From assembly GCA_016782865.1 (NCBI GenBank), contig JADHXR010000007.1, positions 1 through 64,000 of the forward strand: 64,000 nt of DNA, in the 5' to 3' direction. Below the pieces are notes generated by a model. It saw nothing but the letters and a program-made list of their open reading frames with translations. It was not told the DNA's origin and ran no database searches. Below, piece after piece: positions 44,394 to 53,684 of the stretch. The stretch is from Phycisphaerae bacterium. Its GTDB lineage: Bacteria; Planctomycetota; Phycisphaerae; Sedimentisphaerales; Anaerobacaceae. The position numbers and the translations under genes were made by a program. Positions within the stretch are counted from its first letter, which is position 1, and each line of letters begins with the position of its first letter.

Positions 44394-45155
44394 TTAAGCA
44401 ACGTTTCTTTTTCTGCCGAACAGACCGAACGCACCGCCGATGCCGAGCAGAACTATGGTTGCCGGCTCCGGAACCTGTGCAATATAATCCTGGCTTCCGT
44501 TGAAAGAAAAGACTCGCAGATCCGCCTTCGGACCCGTACCGTCCAGCGTGTGCAGCCAGCCGTTGGCGAGGTCCGCGTCCACCCACTCGCTGGCAAAGCC
44601 ACGACTGCCCGCCGTGCTGTCGACCGTGACATCCCACTTGGCCGAGATTGCGGGAAGATCCTCGTAGACTATCTCCCATATGGCACTGGCAAAGGCCGAC
44701 GCCTGACTATTCTGCTTCCACGTGAACGGGCCTTCTGACGCCCAGCTCGAGTCATAAAACCGCCCCCACAGCTCGCGGACGTAGTCGGCTTTGGCCTCGC
44801 CCATCGGTCCGCCGAGAAAGCTCGTCGGCACGGGGCCGTCTTCCAGTGGCATGACGCTGTACTTCGATGTGATCGTAGGCACCGTCTCGCTAAGCTCGGT
44901 GCAGAATCCGGTGACAAGGCCGTTGTCCCAGAGTTTTCCCTCGCCTGTACCGGCGGTCTTGTCGAACCTATAGACGCCTGCGTGGACGTCGGCGCCTTCC
45001 AGGCCGCCGCCCCAGACAGTGATTGTCTCGCTTGCGGCGTTGCCGGCATTTACAATTTCCACGGTGTTGACAGTATAAGCTTGCACTGCGCAGGGCAGAC
45101 CCAGAAGCAGCGTCACAATAAAAAGGGTCGTGGAAGTCTTTTTCAACTTCATCAT
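44394..45155 (-). CDS. PEP-CTERM sorted protein with thioester-domain-like core
   Basis: 253 aa from ATG 45155 (RBS GAAGGAAA). Residues 1-26 are a signal peptide. The core resembles PEP-CTERM proteins with a 'FC-xDL ... FQLALWEIVYE' layout: GFCTELSETVP (Cys85) and SAFASAIWEIVYED (about 153-166). In thioester domains a Gln sits just after that Phe; here the residue is Ala156, so a thioester is unlikely. The C-terminus is a PEP-CTERM signal: QVPEPATIVLLGIGGAFGLF followed by GRKRN. Confidence 0.87.
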   Translation of the reverse strand: MMKLKKTSTTLFIVTLLLGLPCAVQAYTVNTVEIVNAGNAASETITVWGGGLEGADVHAGVYRFDKTAGTGEGKLWDNGLVTGFCTELSETVPTITSKYSVMPLEDGPVPTSFLGGPMGEAKADYVRELWGRFYDSSWASEGPFTWKQNSQASAFASAIWEIVYEDLPAISAKWDVTVDSTAGSRGFASEWVDADLANGWLHTLDGTGPKADLRVFSFNGSQDYIAQVPEPATIVLLGIGGAFGLFGRKRNVA

Positions 45156-45200
45156 TTCCTTCTCCGCAAATGTAATGGAAAACGCTATCTCGCTTACTGT

Positions 45201-45217
45201 CTGTGGACCACCCACAG
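45201..45217 (-). promoter_or_regulatory. Leader hairpin of PEP-CTERM gene 2
   Basis: On the minus strand CTGTGG and CCACAG pair (6 bp) around a GTGGT loop, 46-62 nt upstream of ATG 45155; ACAGTAA follows. Two more hairpins lie 5' of it in the same roughly 170-nt leader: GGTTGGTTGC-CTG-GCAACAAACC and CTCAA...TTGAG. Confidence 0.4.
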
Positions 45218-45329
45218 CAGATGGTTTGTTGCCAGGCAACCAACCGTACTAATCCGGGTGCTCAATAGAGGAAGACTTGAGAACCCCCCAGTCCAAATTA
45301 ACCGCCCCAAAACTTACGTATTAGTCATA

Positions 45330-45358
45330 AGTTTACCGCATTCGTCCACAAAAGTCAA
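45330..45358 (-). promoter_or_regulatory. Promoter of PEP-CTERM gene 2
   Basis: On the minus strand TTGACT (45358-45353) and TAAACT (45335-45330), spacer 17 nt. It predicts a long structured leader of about 170 nt before ATG 45155. Confidence 0.55.
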
Positions 45359-45863
45359 GAGTTTTTCGCAGCGATATTGGAGTGTGGGCGAAGTTTTTGT
45401 GATATGTGTCACTATGCTGTGGATAACAGAATTGTTTTGGGACGTGAACGTCTGATAGAGCGATAGCGAACTCGGAGTTTTTGCGCAAAGACGGTGAGTC
45501 TTCGACACTCTTAAAAACGGTATCTTGCGCAAAACACGATTGCTCGATTATGCAGAAGTCCAGTTAGAAATGCGGGACCTAAATTGGTGAGCTGATATGA
45601 CCGCGCACAAAAATTGAGGGCTGACCCTGGTGACCAGCCCCCCATTTGAAGAAAGGAGTATTATGATGCCAAGCGGCGTCTCATCTTTCCAGCCTGCCCG
45701 AGCCCATCGGATATGCGATTAAAGCAACCGTCGGTGAAAGCAAAACTTCTGTCAGATCTTCAGCCCCTTGACTCCCTCGCATTTTTCGCTTTCTCTAACT
45801 AAAACATACGCGATATTTCGCTCAATGCCAAATGGGGCCCTTGAACTATTTCTTGTTGCCAAT
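45359..45863. other. Gene-free spacer with a terminator-like hairpin
   Basis: About 505 nt between the cadherin-like gene and the PEP-CTERM promoter. It contains the hairpin at 45608-45640 and a 19-codon frame at 45663-45722 (plus) with a good RBS (AAAGGAG) but no recognisable product. Nothing else is evident. Confidence 0.4.
45608..45640 (-). terminator. Rho-independent terminator
   Basis: On the minus strand GGGCTG...CAGCCC (11-nt loop) is followed by TCAATTTTTG. It would end the transcript of the cadherin-like gene, though it lies about 220 nt past that stop codon. Confidence 0.55.
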
Positions 45864-47252
45864 TCAATACCATTTAACCACGGCGCCGACCGAATCGACC
45901 AGCGTTTTCCTGTTGGCGGTGTCATCATTCTTGATCTGCAAACAAAGCGAGTTTGCCTTTTCCGGCGTATCGACGGAACTTGTGACGTCCCATCCATCCT
46001 TCGCCTCATTATTTTGGCCCCGCCGCACGGGAGCATTTGTTGAGGCCCAGACCACCGGTTTGTCGGGCCAGCCCGTCCCGACGCTCCAAAGCAGTTTCCC
46101 ATCTTGAAACGACAGTTCTTCGAAGTGCTCGACATAAACAATGATCGAGACTATCGAAGCACCTGCCGGGATGGAAGCATCGCCGAACTTATAGCATGTG
46201 TACGAGCGAGGCTCGATTTCCATCCTGCTGTCGTTGCTGGCCTCGACGACACTGATCTTATCTTTTGCCGACAATGTATCGGAGCCTTTTTGATTGAAAC
46301 AGTCTGCCACGGTCAAGGTATTCGTCAAAGGCGAACTGAGGGACGTCACCGAGACAGTGAATGTTTGAGTGTCCCAGGCCCGGATCATGTTGCTGTCAAA
46401 GACCCTAATCGCTATATCAAAAGCGCCCGCCTGGGCGCTTGTCGGTCTCCACTCGATCAATCCCGTGTCTCGGTCTATTGTCATGCCTTTGGGTTTTTTG
46501 GTCAGCGCATAGATAAGCGAATCTCCCTGGTCAGGGTCTTTGGCCTCAACATCGTAAACGTACGAGGCCCATACCCTGGTTGTTTCCGAGGGCTTCGACG
46601 TTATCGAAGGCGCATCATTGACCGGATCGATTGTGACATTCACGGTTGCCGTGTCGTTCCCACCCTTGCCGTCACTGAGCTGGTAGGTGAAGGTGTCGGT
46701 CCCGCTGAAGTTTCTGTCGGGGGTGTAAGCCAGCGTGCTGTCTACGCCGATGGTGACCGAGCCGTTGGTCCCTTGGGTGGCATTGATCACCATCAGCTTG
46801 TCATCGTCCGGGTCGGTGTCGTTGGCCAGCACTTTAACGGTCGCTATCGGCGCATCTTCCTGCGTCTTCACACTGTCGTCGTAAGCCTTTGGCGAATCGT
46901 TGACGGGCGAGACCTTGATCGACACGGCTGCGACTTCGCTGTCGGCCTCGCCGTCATTGACCTTGAAGGAAAAACTGTCCGAGCCGTTAAAGTTGGTATC
47001 CGGGCTGTAGGTCAACGCCGGCACCGTCCCGCTCAGCCGCCCGTGCGAGGGACCTGTTGTCACGCTGAAGGTCAGTTGATCGGCGTCCTCATCGCTGCCC
47101 GCTATCACAATTGACGTCGGCGTATCTTCCTGTGTCGCTACGTCGCAGGACTCGGCAATCGGCGGGTCGTTGGCTGAGATCACTAGCAGCGCAACGATCG
47201 CTGCGACGGCGAGGGCCACCAGCGCCGCAAAGACGATGAGTTTGCCTTTCAT
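45864..47252 (-). CDS. Exported cadherin-like / Ig-like repeat protein
   Basis: 462 aa from ATG 47252 (RBS GGAGGA). N-terminal membrane anchor or signal (LIVFAALVALAVAAIVALLV). About 40-130 and 132-225 are two cadherin-like/Big_9-type repeats (QEDTPTSIVIAGSDEDAD, FNGSDSFSFKVNDG; QEDAPIATVKVLANDTDPDD, FSGTDTFTYQLSDGKGG). About 226-320 is a putative Ig (He_PIG-like) domain (SLIYALTKKPKGMTIDRDTG). The remaining 140 residues (YKFGDASIPAGASIVSIIVY) look like a beta-sandwich carbohydrate- or ligand-binding module. It probably extends from the cell surface. No C-terminal sorting signal was seen. Confidence 0.85.
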   Translation of the reverse strand: MKGKLIVFAALVALAVAAIVALLVISANDPPIAESCDVATQEDTPTSIVIAGSDEDADQLTFSVTTGPSHGRLSGTVPALTYSPDTNFNGSDSFSFKVNDGEADSEVAAVSIKVSPVNDSPKAYDDSVKTQEDAPIATVKVLANDTDPDDDKLMVINATQGTNGSVTIGVDSTLAYTPDRNFSGTDTFTYQLSDGKGGNDTATVNVTIDPVNDAPSITSKPSETTRVWASYVYDVEAKDPDQGDSLIYALTKKPKGMTIDRDTGLIEWRPTSAQAGAFDIAIRVFDSNMIRAWDTQTFTVSVTSLSSPLTNTLTVADCFNQKGSDTLSAKDKISVVEASNDSRMEIEPRSYTCYKFGDASIPAGASIVSIIVYVEHFEELSFQDGKLLWSVGTGWPDKPVVWASTNAPVRRGQNNEAKDGWDVTSSVDTPEKANSLCLQIKNDDTANRKTLVDSVGAVVKWY

Positions 47253-47618
47253 AATGCTCCTCCGTGAAGAGTCCAAAGAACTCCTTGTAGAACTCCATTG
47301 TTTCCAAAGATATCCGGATGGCGCCCAGAACCTCTACAGGGCCCACGAATCACCGTACGTCCGAGCCTTGTAAAGAATACGCCCATCCCGGCCGATTCGC
47401 AAGCATATTTTTCGACAGGTGACCAGCAGAGGCATAAGCTGCGACTGGCGCGAAAAGTCGTCGCTTCCAAGATCATGCGATGAGCGAACTTATCGCAATT
47501 GCTCTGCTGCAAACATGCACAATCGCGAGCGAATCTCCTTTGACTTATCGTCCGAAATACGTATAATATCTGAGTGTTGTCTGCACGCAGGTTTTTACAG
47601 GAAAGGCGGTGCGAGCCC
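47253..47618. other. Divergent intergenic region
   Basis: 366 nt between the cadherin-like gene (minus) and a pseudopilin gene (plus). It holds the plus-strand promoter at 47540-47567; the minus-strand promoter is not obvious. No gene is supported. Confidence 0.45.
47540..47567 (+). promoter_or_regulatory. Promoter of the pseudopilin gene
   Basis: TTGACT (47540-47545) and a perfect TATAAT (47562-47567), spacer 16 nt, with a predicted leader of about 45 nt before ATG 47619. Confidence 0.65.
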
Positions 47619-48371
47619 ATGAATGAGCGGCGAGGATTTACGTTAATCGAGTTGTTAGTTGTGATTGCTGTCATAGCGCTATTGATGGCGATACTTATGC
47701 CCGCACTGCAGAAGGCCAAGGAGCAGGGCAGGAAGGTCGTCTGCAAGAACAACCTCAAACAGATCGGCGTCAGCATGACCATGTACGGTTCGGAAAACGA
47801 CGCCAAGCTGCCGCTCAACGCAGCGGGAAACTGGATGTGGGATGTCTCCTACGCCACGACTGACTACATAATCGCCACCGGCGGCGACAGGCGCACGTTC
47901 TATTGCCCGACAGACCCGAGCAAGACGCCGGGCATGGCAAATCTCTGGCAGTTCAGCCAGAACGCTCCAATAACGGCCAATCCTGATACGTTCGACGAAC
48001 CCAAGACCGGCCGGGAAAACCAGTTCCGAGTCACCGGCTATTTCTGGATGATGGACACTCGCAACGGCAGATCTTATCATCCCGAAGGTACACCCAAAAA
48101 AGACTGGGTCACAACGCTCAACTGCAAACAGCCCGCGTCGACCGAGCTTGTCGTCGATGCGACCCTCAGCACGGGCGCCGATCCCGAGACCGCCAGCTTC
48201 ACCGAAGTCCGCGGCGGCACGTACAGTCGATGGCAGATCTTCGACCGCACCAACCACCTCCGGCACGACAGACCCGAAGGCGCCAACATCCTCTACGTAG
48301 ACGGACACCTCGACTGGCGCCCGTTCACGGAGATGGCAGTTCGCGTCTCGCCACCATATCATTGGTGGTGA
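47619..48371 (+). CDS. Type II secretion pseudopilin-like protein (H-X9-DG)
   Basis: 250 aa. Prepilin-type signal MNERRG^[15 protein letters not shown] with the conserved Glu at +5 of the mature protein, then a helical stalk ([19 protein letters not shown]). The C-terminal [15 protein letters not shown] fits the H-X9-DG motif common in planctomycete pseudopilins. A frame open from 47574 is excluded because the prepilin leader should be short. It is processed by a prepilin peptidase and held in the inner membrane. Its last 47 nt overlap the convergent gene at 48325. Confidence 0.88.
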   Translation: MNERRGFTLIELLVVIAVIALLMAILMPALQKAKEQGRKVVCKNNLKQIGVSMTMYGSENDAKLPLNAAGNWMWDVSYATTDYIIATGGDRRTFYCPTDPSKTPGMANLWQFSQNAPITANPDTFDEPKTGRENQFRVTGYFWMMDTRNGRSYHPEGTPKKDWVTTLNCKQPASTELVVDATLSTGADPETASFTEVRGGTYSRWQIFDRTNHLRHDRPEGANILYVDGHLDWRPFTEMAVRVSPPYHWW

Positions 48372-49854
48372 CCTCCAAAGCCGCTATCTCCCTCAGCTTC
48401 TTCCGGCTCAGGACGACTGCGCCGTCTTCGATGAAGACGCGGGCCTTCGCCTGGGCTGCGATGTTGAAAAGCACGTCGTATGCAGCCTCTTTTCCGGTGA
48501 TCTCCATCGTGATCAGAGCGTCCACATCCTCAATCCGAACATCCGGAGCCTTGTCGCCCAGGCGGTGTTTCACCATCTTCCGGATGATTTCAATTACTTC
48601 GACAACTGTACAGTCAAAATATTTAGATTCGTACCCAAAGCTCTCACGCAGGCATTTTCTGATTTCGAGTTCGGACTCGGTGGGATTAGCTACGATGTAC
48701 GTCTCTTTGTCCAGCGGCGGAAGCAGAGACCCCGGCTTGAGGCTGAGCGGCCCGATGAGCCTGCCCGTCTGGTAGATGCGAAGGTAGAATGCGTTTGTTG
48801 TCGCGTGGTTGGGGTCGTCAACTTTGGCCCGACTGGCGGCTGCCGATTGCTGTTCTCGTATCCTTTGCACCAGGTCAGCCTCTTTTGGCGGTATTTCCGG
48901 ATCCGCTAGGAAAAGCTTGGGGGATTTGTACCAGTAGTCTTTGCCGGCGACTCTATCATGCACGAACGTTCTATCGAGAATGCCCATCCCTTCCAAAGTG
49001 AACTCGGCATCCGAAACAGTCACGTCGGGGCTGAAGTCCTTTATCGTGCCAATTATGTGATCGCGGTTGCTCGGCAGCAGGTTGCATTCGAAGGCCGACA
49101 CATACCATGCCGAGCCAAACCTGGCCCACTGGAGTTTGGCCTGCCTTGTGTACCATGAGCCGTCTGCTCTCGTGACCTTCCTCTCGTAGTATACGGGCCG
49201 ATACCCTTTTTGCGTATCGAACGAAATCTTGACTGCACGCGCGATTTCTTCGCGACCATGCTTGGTGCCCGTCGTCGCATAAGTTCGCACCGAAACGTGG
49301 AGCACGCCGTCATCGTCCAGTTCAACGGACCTGTCCGTCTTCGTCCCTGGGTAATCAAATTTGTGCTCCAACTGGTATTTCAGCCATTCGGCCAACGACT
49401 GGGCGCCGAAGAACTTCAAAAAAGTATCAGGGTGGAAATCCCGCCCGATTTCGCGCCTGTAGGACTCCGACGGACGAATATCAACCGCTGACCTTGCTGT
49501 AATATAACCCTTGTCGGACTTGGCTACGGCACACACTCTTGGGCCTCTGTGCTCTCCATCATGTTCGAAATAGTCCTCTCTTGACTTCTGATCCTTGAAG
49601 ACGAAATGCACCATAAACTCCTTGCCGTCCATAGATTCGCGATAGTTTTCTGTTTTCACTATTGCGATGCCTCGTCCGGTAGTCGGCTGCTCGATAGCTT
49701 TCACCGCCGAAAGCACAACTTGCATCACAGCGTTCGGATCATCCAGGGGCAGCTTATTCGGCTCCTGCGCTCCACACGGACGGCAAATCATGCCCACAAC
49801 AACCAGGGCCAAACACAAAGACGAATACTTTCGCAGGACTCTACAATCAGACAT
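48325..49854 (-). CDS. Exported protein with C-terminal STN-like domain
   Basis: 509 aa from ATG 49854, which begins a signal peptide ([18 protein letters not shown]); the frame is open back to 50022 but the extra 56 residues contain the promoter. The middle (about 35-350) has many beta-strand patterns and no recognised domain. About 400-500 ([40 protein letters not shown]) resembles an STN/secretin-type domain in which a short strand precedes 'VSLNLKGMTLEEALDAIL'-like helices. Function unknown. It overlaps the convergent pseudopilin gene by 47 nt. Confidence 0.75.
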   Translation of the reverse strand: MSDCRVLRKYSSLCLALVVVGMICRPCGAQEPNKLPLDDPNAVMQVVLSAVKAIEQPTTGRGIAIVKTENYRESMDGKEFMVHFVFKDQKSREDYFEHDGEHRGPRVCAVAKSDKGYITARSAVDIRPSESYRREIGRDFHPDTFLKFFGAQSLAEWLKYQLEHKFDYPGTKTDRSVELDDDGVLHVSVRTYATTGTKHGREEIARAVKISFDTQKGYRPVYYERKVTRADGSWYTRQAKLQWARFGSAWYVSAFECNLLPSNRDHIIGTIKDFSPDVTVSDAEFTLEGMGILDRTFVHDRVAGKDYWYKSPKLFLADPEIPPKEADLVQRIREQQSAAASRAKVDDPNHATTNAFYLRIYQTGRLIGPLSLKPGSLLPPLDKETYIVANPTESELEIRKCLRESFGYESKYFDCTVVEVIEIIRKMVKHRLGDKAPDVRIEDVDALITMEITGKEAAYDVLFNIAAQAKARVFIEDGAVVLSRKKLREIAALEVTTNDMVARRELPSP

Positions 49855-49978
49855 GACGGACCTCCTCGGCCTGATGCCGGAAATGAATGATGCTTTCACA
49901 ATACTCCTTAACGTGTAGCTGTGCCGGATGGACACACTCCAACCGAGCCAAAGAGAAACACATCCGCCACCAATCAGT

Positions 49979-50007
49979 ATAATACATTGCCGGTACGGGA
50001 TTTGCAA
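49979..50007 (-). promoter_or_regulatory. Promoter of the STN-like protein gene
   Basis: On the minus strand TTGCAA (50007-50002) and TATTAT (49984-49979), spacer 17 nt. Predicted leader about 115 nt. Confidence 0.55.
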
Positions 50008-50331
50008 GTACAATCTCGTCACCCGGCAACTTCAGAGGCCCAAAGAGTTTCCCGGCCCCGCCGCGCAAACCGAGAGAAGCGCAATGCCCAGCGCCAGAAA
50101 ACACAATAGTAACAGCTCGCAGAATCTGAATGATCTTACGGTCAACCTTCTCTTCCTGGGCGATTACGCCACAAAACACGCATGAAGACACAAACTGAGA
50201 TCCCCCCGGTCTCGCCCAGCAGCGCCACGGCGTTTCGTCTATGGCAGAATACCAAGTTTCTTCCGGATATTCAAGCTTTCCGGCGCGTCCGCGACGTATC
50301 CCCATATCCTCCGATTTGGGCGATTTTGCTC

Positions 50332-50360
50332 TTGCAGAATGGTCTTCGGGGCCCTATACT
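50332..50360 (+). promoter_or_regulatory. Promoter of the ffh operon
   Basis: TTGCAG (50332-50337) and TATACT (50355-50360), spacer 17 nt, with a leader of about 48 nt before ATG 50415. Confidence 0.6.
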
Positions 50361-50414
50361 TCCAAGTTTGTCTGGATTATTGGGGTCTGATACTCAAGAA
50401 TCGAGAATGGAACC

Positions 50415-51842
50415 ATGTTTGAGTCATTGACGGAAAAATTTAACTCGGTCTTTAAGTCGCTTTCCGGCCGGGGGCGGATTACCGAGGCGAACGTCTCGGA
50501 TGCCATGCGCGAGGTGCGCAAGGCCCTGCTAGAGGCCGACGTTAACTACAACGTCGTCAAGAACTTCTGCAAGGACGTTTCGCGGGCGGCCCTCGGCGCC
50601 GAGGTCATAAAGAGCCTCCATCCGGGCCAGGTCATGGTCAAGATCGTCAGCGACGAGCTGGCCAAGCTGATGGGGCCCGTCGATACGCAGATTTATTTTG
50701 TCTCGCCTGGGCCTACCGTGATCATGTTAGCCGGCCTGCAGGGTGGCGGTAAAACGACAACCGCCGCCAAGCTCGGCAAATACCTGGTCTCGAAAGGCAA
50801 GAAACCACTTCTGGTCGCCGACGACCTGCAAAGACCGGCCGCTATCGACCAATTGATCATCCTGGGTGAGCAGTTGGAAATCGACGTCTATAGCGAGCAG
50901 AGCAAGAACCCCGTAAAGGTCGCGATAAACGGCGTCAAGCACGCTAGGGAAAACGGCCACGACGTGGTCGTTCTCGATACCGCCGGCCGGCTGCACATCG
51001 ACCAGGAGATGATGGACGAAGTAGCCAATGTCGCAAAAGCGGTGACCCCGCAGCAGATATACCTGGTCTGCGACGCGATGACCGGTCAGGACGCGGTCAA
51101 CTCGGCCAAAGAGTTCAACGAGCGTCTCGAGCTTGACGGCGTCATCCTCACCAAACTCGACGGCGACGCCCGAGGCGGAGCGGCGCTGAGCGTCAAAGCG
51201 GTCACGGGAAAGCCCATCAAGTTCATCGGCGTCGGCGAAAAACTCGACAAGCTCGAAGAATTTCACCCCGATCGGATGGCCGGCCGAATTCTTGGTATGG
51301 GCGACGTCGTGACCCTGGTCGAAAGGGCCCAGGAGCATTTCGACGCCGCCGAATCAGTCAAGCTGCAGAAGAAGATGGCAAAGGGCAGTTTTGGCTTCGA
51401 CGACTTCCTCAAGCAGATGCAGGCCGTCAAGAAGATGGGCGGCATCAAAGACATGATGAAAATGATGCCGGGCATGGGAGGCCAGCTCGACGACCTGGAC
51501 CTCGACGGCGCCGAAATCGGGCAGATGGAAGCAATTGTTCACTCGATGACACTGCAGGAAAGGCGCGACCCGGACCTGATAGATTTGTCGAGACGAAGGC
51601 GAATCGCCGCCGGGGCCGGCGTTCAGGTTCATGATGTCTCCAGCTTGGTCAAGACATTCAAGCGCAGCAGAGACATGCTCAAGAAACTCAGCGGCGGCGC
51701 CCTCGGCGGGCTCGGGAACCTGCTCAAGGGCGGCCTGAATATGGGCGCACTGAGCCAGATGATGTCATCGGGCAGAAAGATCAAGCAGCGCTCGAAGCGA
51801 AAAAAAGTCATGCGGCGAAGAGGAAAGATAAGGAAACGATGA
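50415..51842 (+). CDS. ffh: Signal recognition particle protein Ffh
   Basis: 475 aa; the SRP GTPase that delivers nascent membrane proteins to FtsY. N domain at 1-90, G domain with P-loop GLQGGGKTTTAAKLG (about 107-121), DTAGRLHID and TKLDGDARGGAAL, then the Met-rich M domain (about 320-475: MKKMGGIKDMMKMMPGMGGQ). The C-terminus is very basic (KIKQRSKRKKVMRRRGKIRK), as in many Ffh proteins. It ends ATGA, overlapping a sulfatase gene by 4 nt, which is not part of the normal ffh-rpsP operon. Confidence 0.97.
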   Translation: MFESLTEKFNSVFKSLSGRGRITEANVSDAMREVRKALLEADVNYNVVKNFCKDVSRAALGAEVIKSLHPGQVMVKIVSDELAKLMGPVDTQIYFVSPGPTVIMLAGLQGGGKTTTAAKLGKYLVSKGKKPLLVADDLQRPAAIDQLIILGEQLEIDVYSEQSKNPVKVAINGVKHARENGHDVVVLDTAGRLHIDQEMMDEVANVAKAVTPQQIYLVCDAMTGQDAVNSAKEFNERLELDGVILTKLDGDARGGAALSVKAVTGKPIKFIGVGEKLDKLEEFHPDRMAGRILGMGDVVTLVERAQEHFDAAESVKLQKKMAKGSFGFDDFLKQMQAVKKMGGIKDMMKMMPGMGGQLDDLDLDGAEIGQMEAIVHSMTLQERRDPDLIDLSRRRRIAAGAGVQVHDVSSLVKTFKRSRDMLKKLSGGALGGLGNLLKGGLNMGALSQMMSSGRKIKQRSKRKKVMRRRGKIRKR

Positions 51843-53266
51843 GGAACGAAAACGTGAACCGTCGCGGTTTTCTGAGATTCGCCGGCGCTACTGCCGCCGG
51901 CGTGGTGCTCTTTGACTTTGCCCGCGGTGCGCGCCGGGCTGCAAATAGACCCAACTTCATAATCATCTTCTGCGACGACATGGGCTACGGCGATCTCGGC
52001 TGCTTCGGCTCGATGAAACATCGCACGCCGAACATCGACCGCATGGCCGAAGAAGGCACGCGCTTTACGAGCTTCTATGTCACCAGCGGCGTATGCACGC
52101 CCTCGCGGTCGAGTCTGATGACCGGCTGCTATCCCCGCCGGGTCAACATGCACAAGAGCGCCCGCAACGAATGGGTGCTGTTCCCCGTCGCCAAGAAGGG
52201 GCTCAATCCGAATGAAATCACCATCGCCGAGGTGCTCAAATCACAGGGCTACGCGACCGCCTGCGTCGGCAAGTGGCACCTGGGCGATCAACCGGAGTTT
52301 CTGCCCACGCGGCAGGGCTTCGACTACTACTACGGCATCCCCTACAGCAACGATATGGGGTCCAGGCAGCGCAAGCAGAATCCACCGCTGCCCTTGATGC
52401 GAAACGAGAAGGTTATCGAAGCGCCCGTCGACCAGAACACGGTGACGAAGCGCTACACCGAAGAGGTAATCAAGTTCATCACTGCCAATAAGGACAAGGA
52501 CAAGCCGTTCTTTGTTTATCTGCCGCACACAATGGTGCATAACCCCGTGCATTCGAGTGACAAATTCCGCGGCAAGAGCGCCAACGGCGGTTACGGCGAC
52601 GCTACCGAAGAGATCGACTGGTCCACCGGTGAAATCCTCGCGGCGCTCAAAAAGCTGGGCGTCGACGAAAACACGCTGGTCATCTTCACCTCCGACAATG
52701 GCGCCGCCAATCGCTGGGGCGGCAGCAATCTGCCGCTGTCGGGCTACAAGGGCAGCACGATGGAAGGCGGCATGCGCGAGCCCTGTGTGATGCGCTGGCC
52801 ATCCAGGATACCGGCCGGCGCCGAGTGTGACGAATTGACTTCGACGCTGGACCTGCTGCCCACTTTGGCGAGGCTGGCCGGCACGAAAGTTTCCGAAGAC
52901 CGCATCATAGACGGCAAAGATATTTGGCCGCTCATGGCGGGCGAAAGAGGCGCCAAGTCGCCGCACGAGGCGTTTTATTATTATTACGTGGACCAGTTGC
53001 AGGCGGTGCGCTCGGGCAAATGGAAGCTGCATCTGCCGTACGAGATCAAGAGGAAAAACCAGACGACAAAGGCGGCGTTGAAACTGTACGACCTTAACGC
53101 CGACATCGGCGAGACAACCAACGTCGCCGAGCGAAATCCTGACGCAGTCGAACGTCTTCTCTCGCTGGCCGAAAAAGCCCGCGAGGATCTCGGTGACGGC
53201 AATCGAAAGGGCAACCAGCGAGAGGCCGGCCTGGTCGTCACCCCAAAACCTTTGACGATGAACTAA
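51839..53266 (+). CDS. Twin-arginine-exported type I sulfatase
   Basis: 475 aa. Twin-arginine signal NRRGFLRFAGATAAGV (Arg8-Arg9). The formylglycine motif is C86-T-P-S-R90, where Cys is oxidised by a maturase encoded elsewhere. Metal ligands Asp46-Asp47 (IIFCDDMGYGD), GKWHLGD and FTSDNGA complete the alkaline-phosphatase-fold active site. It hydrolyses sulfate esters, probably of algal or host glycans, in the periplasm. The start overlaps the ffh stop by ATGA. A housekeeping operon carrying a sulfatase is unusual. Confidence 0.94.
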   Translation: MRNENVNRRGFLRFAGATAAGVVLFDFARGARRAANRPNFIIIFCDDMGYGDLGCFGSMKHRTPNIDRMAEEGTRFTSFYVTSGVCTPSRSSLMTGCYPRRVNMHKSARNEWVLFPVAKKGLNPNEITIAEVLKSQGYATACVGKWHLGDQPEFLPTRQGFDYYYGIPYSNDMGSRQRKQNPPLPLMRNEKVIEAPVDQNTVTKRYTEEVIKFITANKDKDKPFFVYLPHTMVHNPVHSSDKFRGKSANGGYGDATEEIDWSTGEILAALKKLGVDENTLVIFTSDNGAANRWGGSNLPLSGYKGSTMEGGMREPCVMRWPSRIPAGAECDELTSTLDLLPTLARLAGTKVSEDRIIDGKDIWPLMAGERGAKSPHEAFYYYYVDQLQAVRSGKWKLHLPYEIKRKNQTTKAALKLYDLNADIGETTNVAERNPDAVERLLSLAEKAREDLGDGNRKGNQREAGLVVTPKPLTMN

Positions 53267-53297
53267 TGCAAATAGTTCCTCAATTCATTAGGGGGGC

Positions 53298-53630
53298 ATG
53301 AGTGATATGACAGTAACAAGAAAGATGACAATCGAGCAATATCTTGAAAAAGTCGCCCGCTTTTCGGATGACGAGTACGGCAGGCTCGTGCGAAATCAGT
53401 TCCAGGATATCGAAGGCGCCAGCGAGCTGGCGATGCTCGCCGCCCCGAGCGCAGAAGAGGTGGAGCAATTGAAGAAGGCAGTAGCGATAATGACACCGGC
53501 TGAGAAGCTGAACGCTGACAGGCTGACCGATGAGCAGGTGCAGAGGCTCGCGGCCGACGCTCAGATCGACCAGGCTAACCTGGCGATCTTCTTCAACGGT
53601 TACGCCCTGAGTTGCAAACGTGTTTCGTGA
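53298..53630 (+). CDS. Small hypothetical protein
   Basis: 110 aa with RBS GGGGGG just before ATG 53298. The sequence is acidic and helical (EQYLEKVARFSDDEYGRLVR, EVEQLKKAVAIMTPAEKL, QVQRLAADAQIDQANLAIF), soluble, with no signal peptide. I do not recognise the family. Codon use resembles the neighbours and it fills the gap between sulfatase and rpsP, so it is likely a real gene. Co-transcription with ribosomal genes suggests a cytoplasmic role. Confidence 0.65.
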   Translation: MSDMTVTRKMTIEQYLEKVARFSDDEYGRLVRNQFQDIEGASELAMLAAPSAEEVEQLKKAVAIMTPAEKLNADRLTDEQVQRLAADAQIDQANLAIFFNGYALSCKRVS

Positions 53631-53684
53631 CATACAATGAAGAGGTCACGGGAATTGATGATAGAATAGAGAAAGGAACAAATC

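Larger units (their letters stand above)
49855..50414. other. Divergent intergenic region with back-to-back promoters
   Basis: 560 nt carrying promoters on both strands (49979-50007 and 50332-50360). A minus-strand frame of 152 codons at 49847-50305 covers part of it but spans the promoter and has no recognisable product. A CACGCATGAAGACACAAACTG stretch near 50177 resembles the spacer repeat words. Confidence 0.5.

Noticed and set aside
44189-44434. 81-codon minus-strand frame between the PEP-CTERM genes
   Set aside because: Overlaps the end of a real gene in another frame, no RBS, product not recognised.
45663-45722. 19-codon plus-strand frame with a good RBS near a terminator
   Set aside because: Too short to support without a homologue, and no gene follows it on that strand within 1.8 kb.
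49847-50305. 152-codon minus-strand frame upstream of the STN-like protein gene
   Set aside because: It spans a well-spaced promoter (49979-50007), has no recognisable product and no clear RBS.
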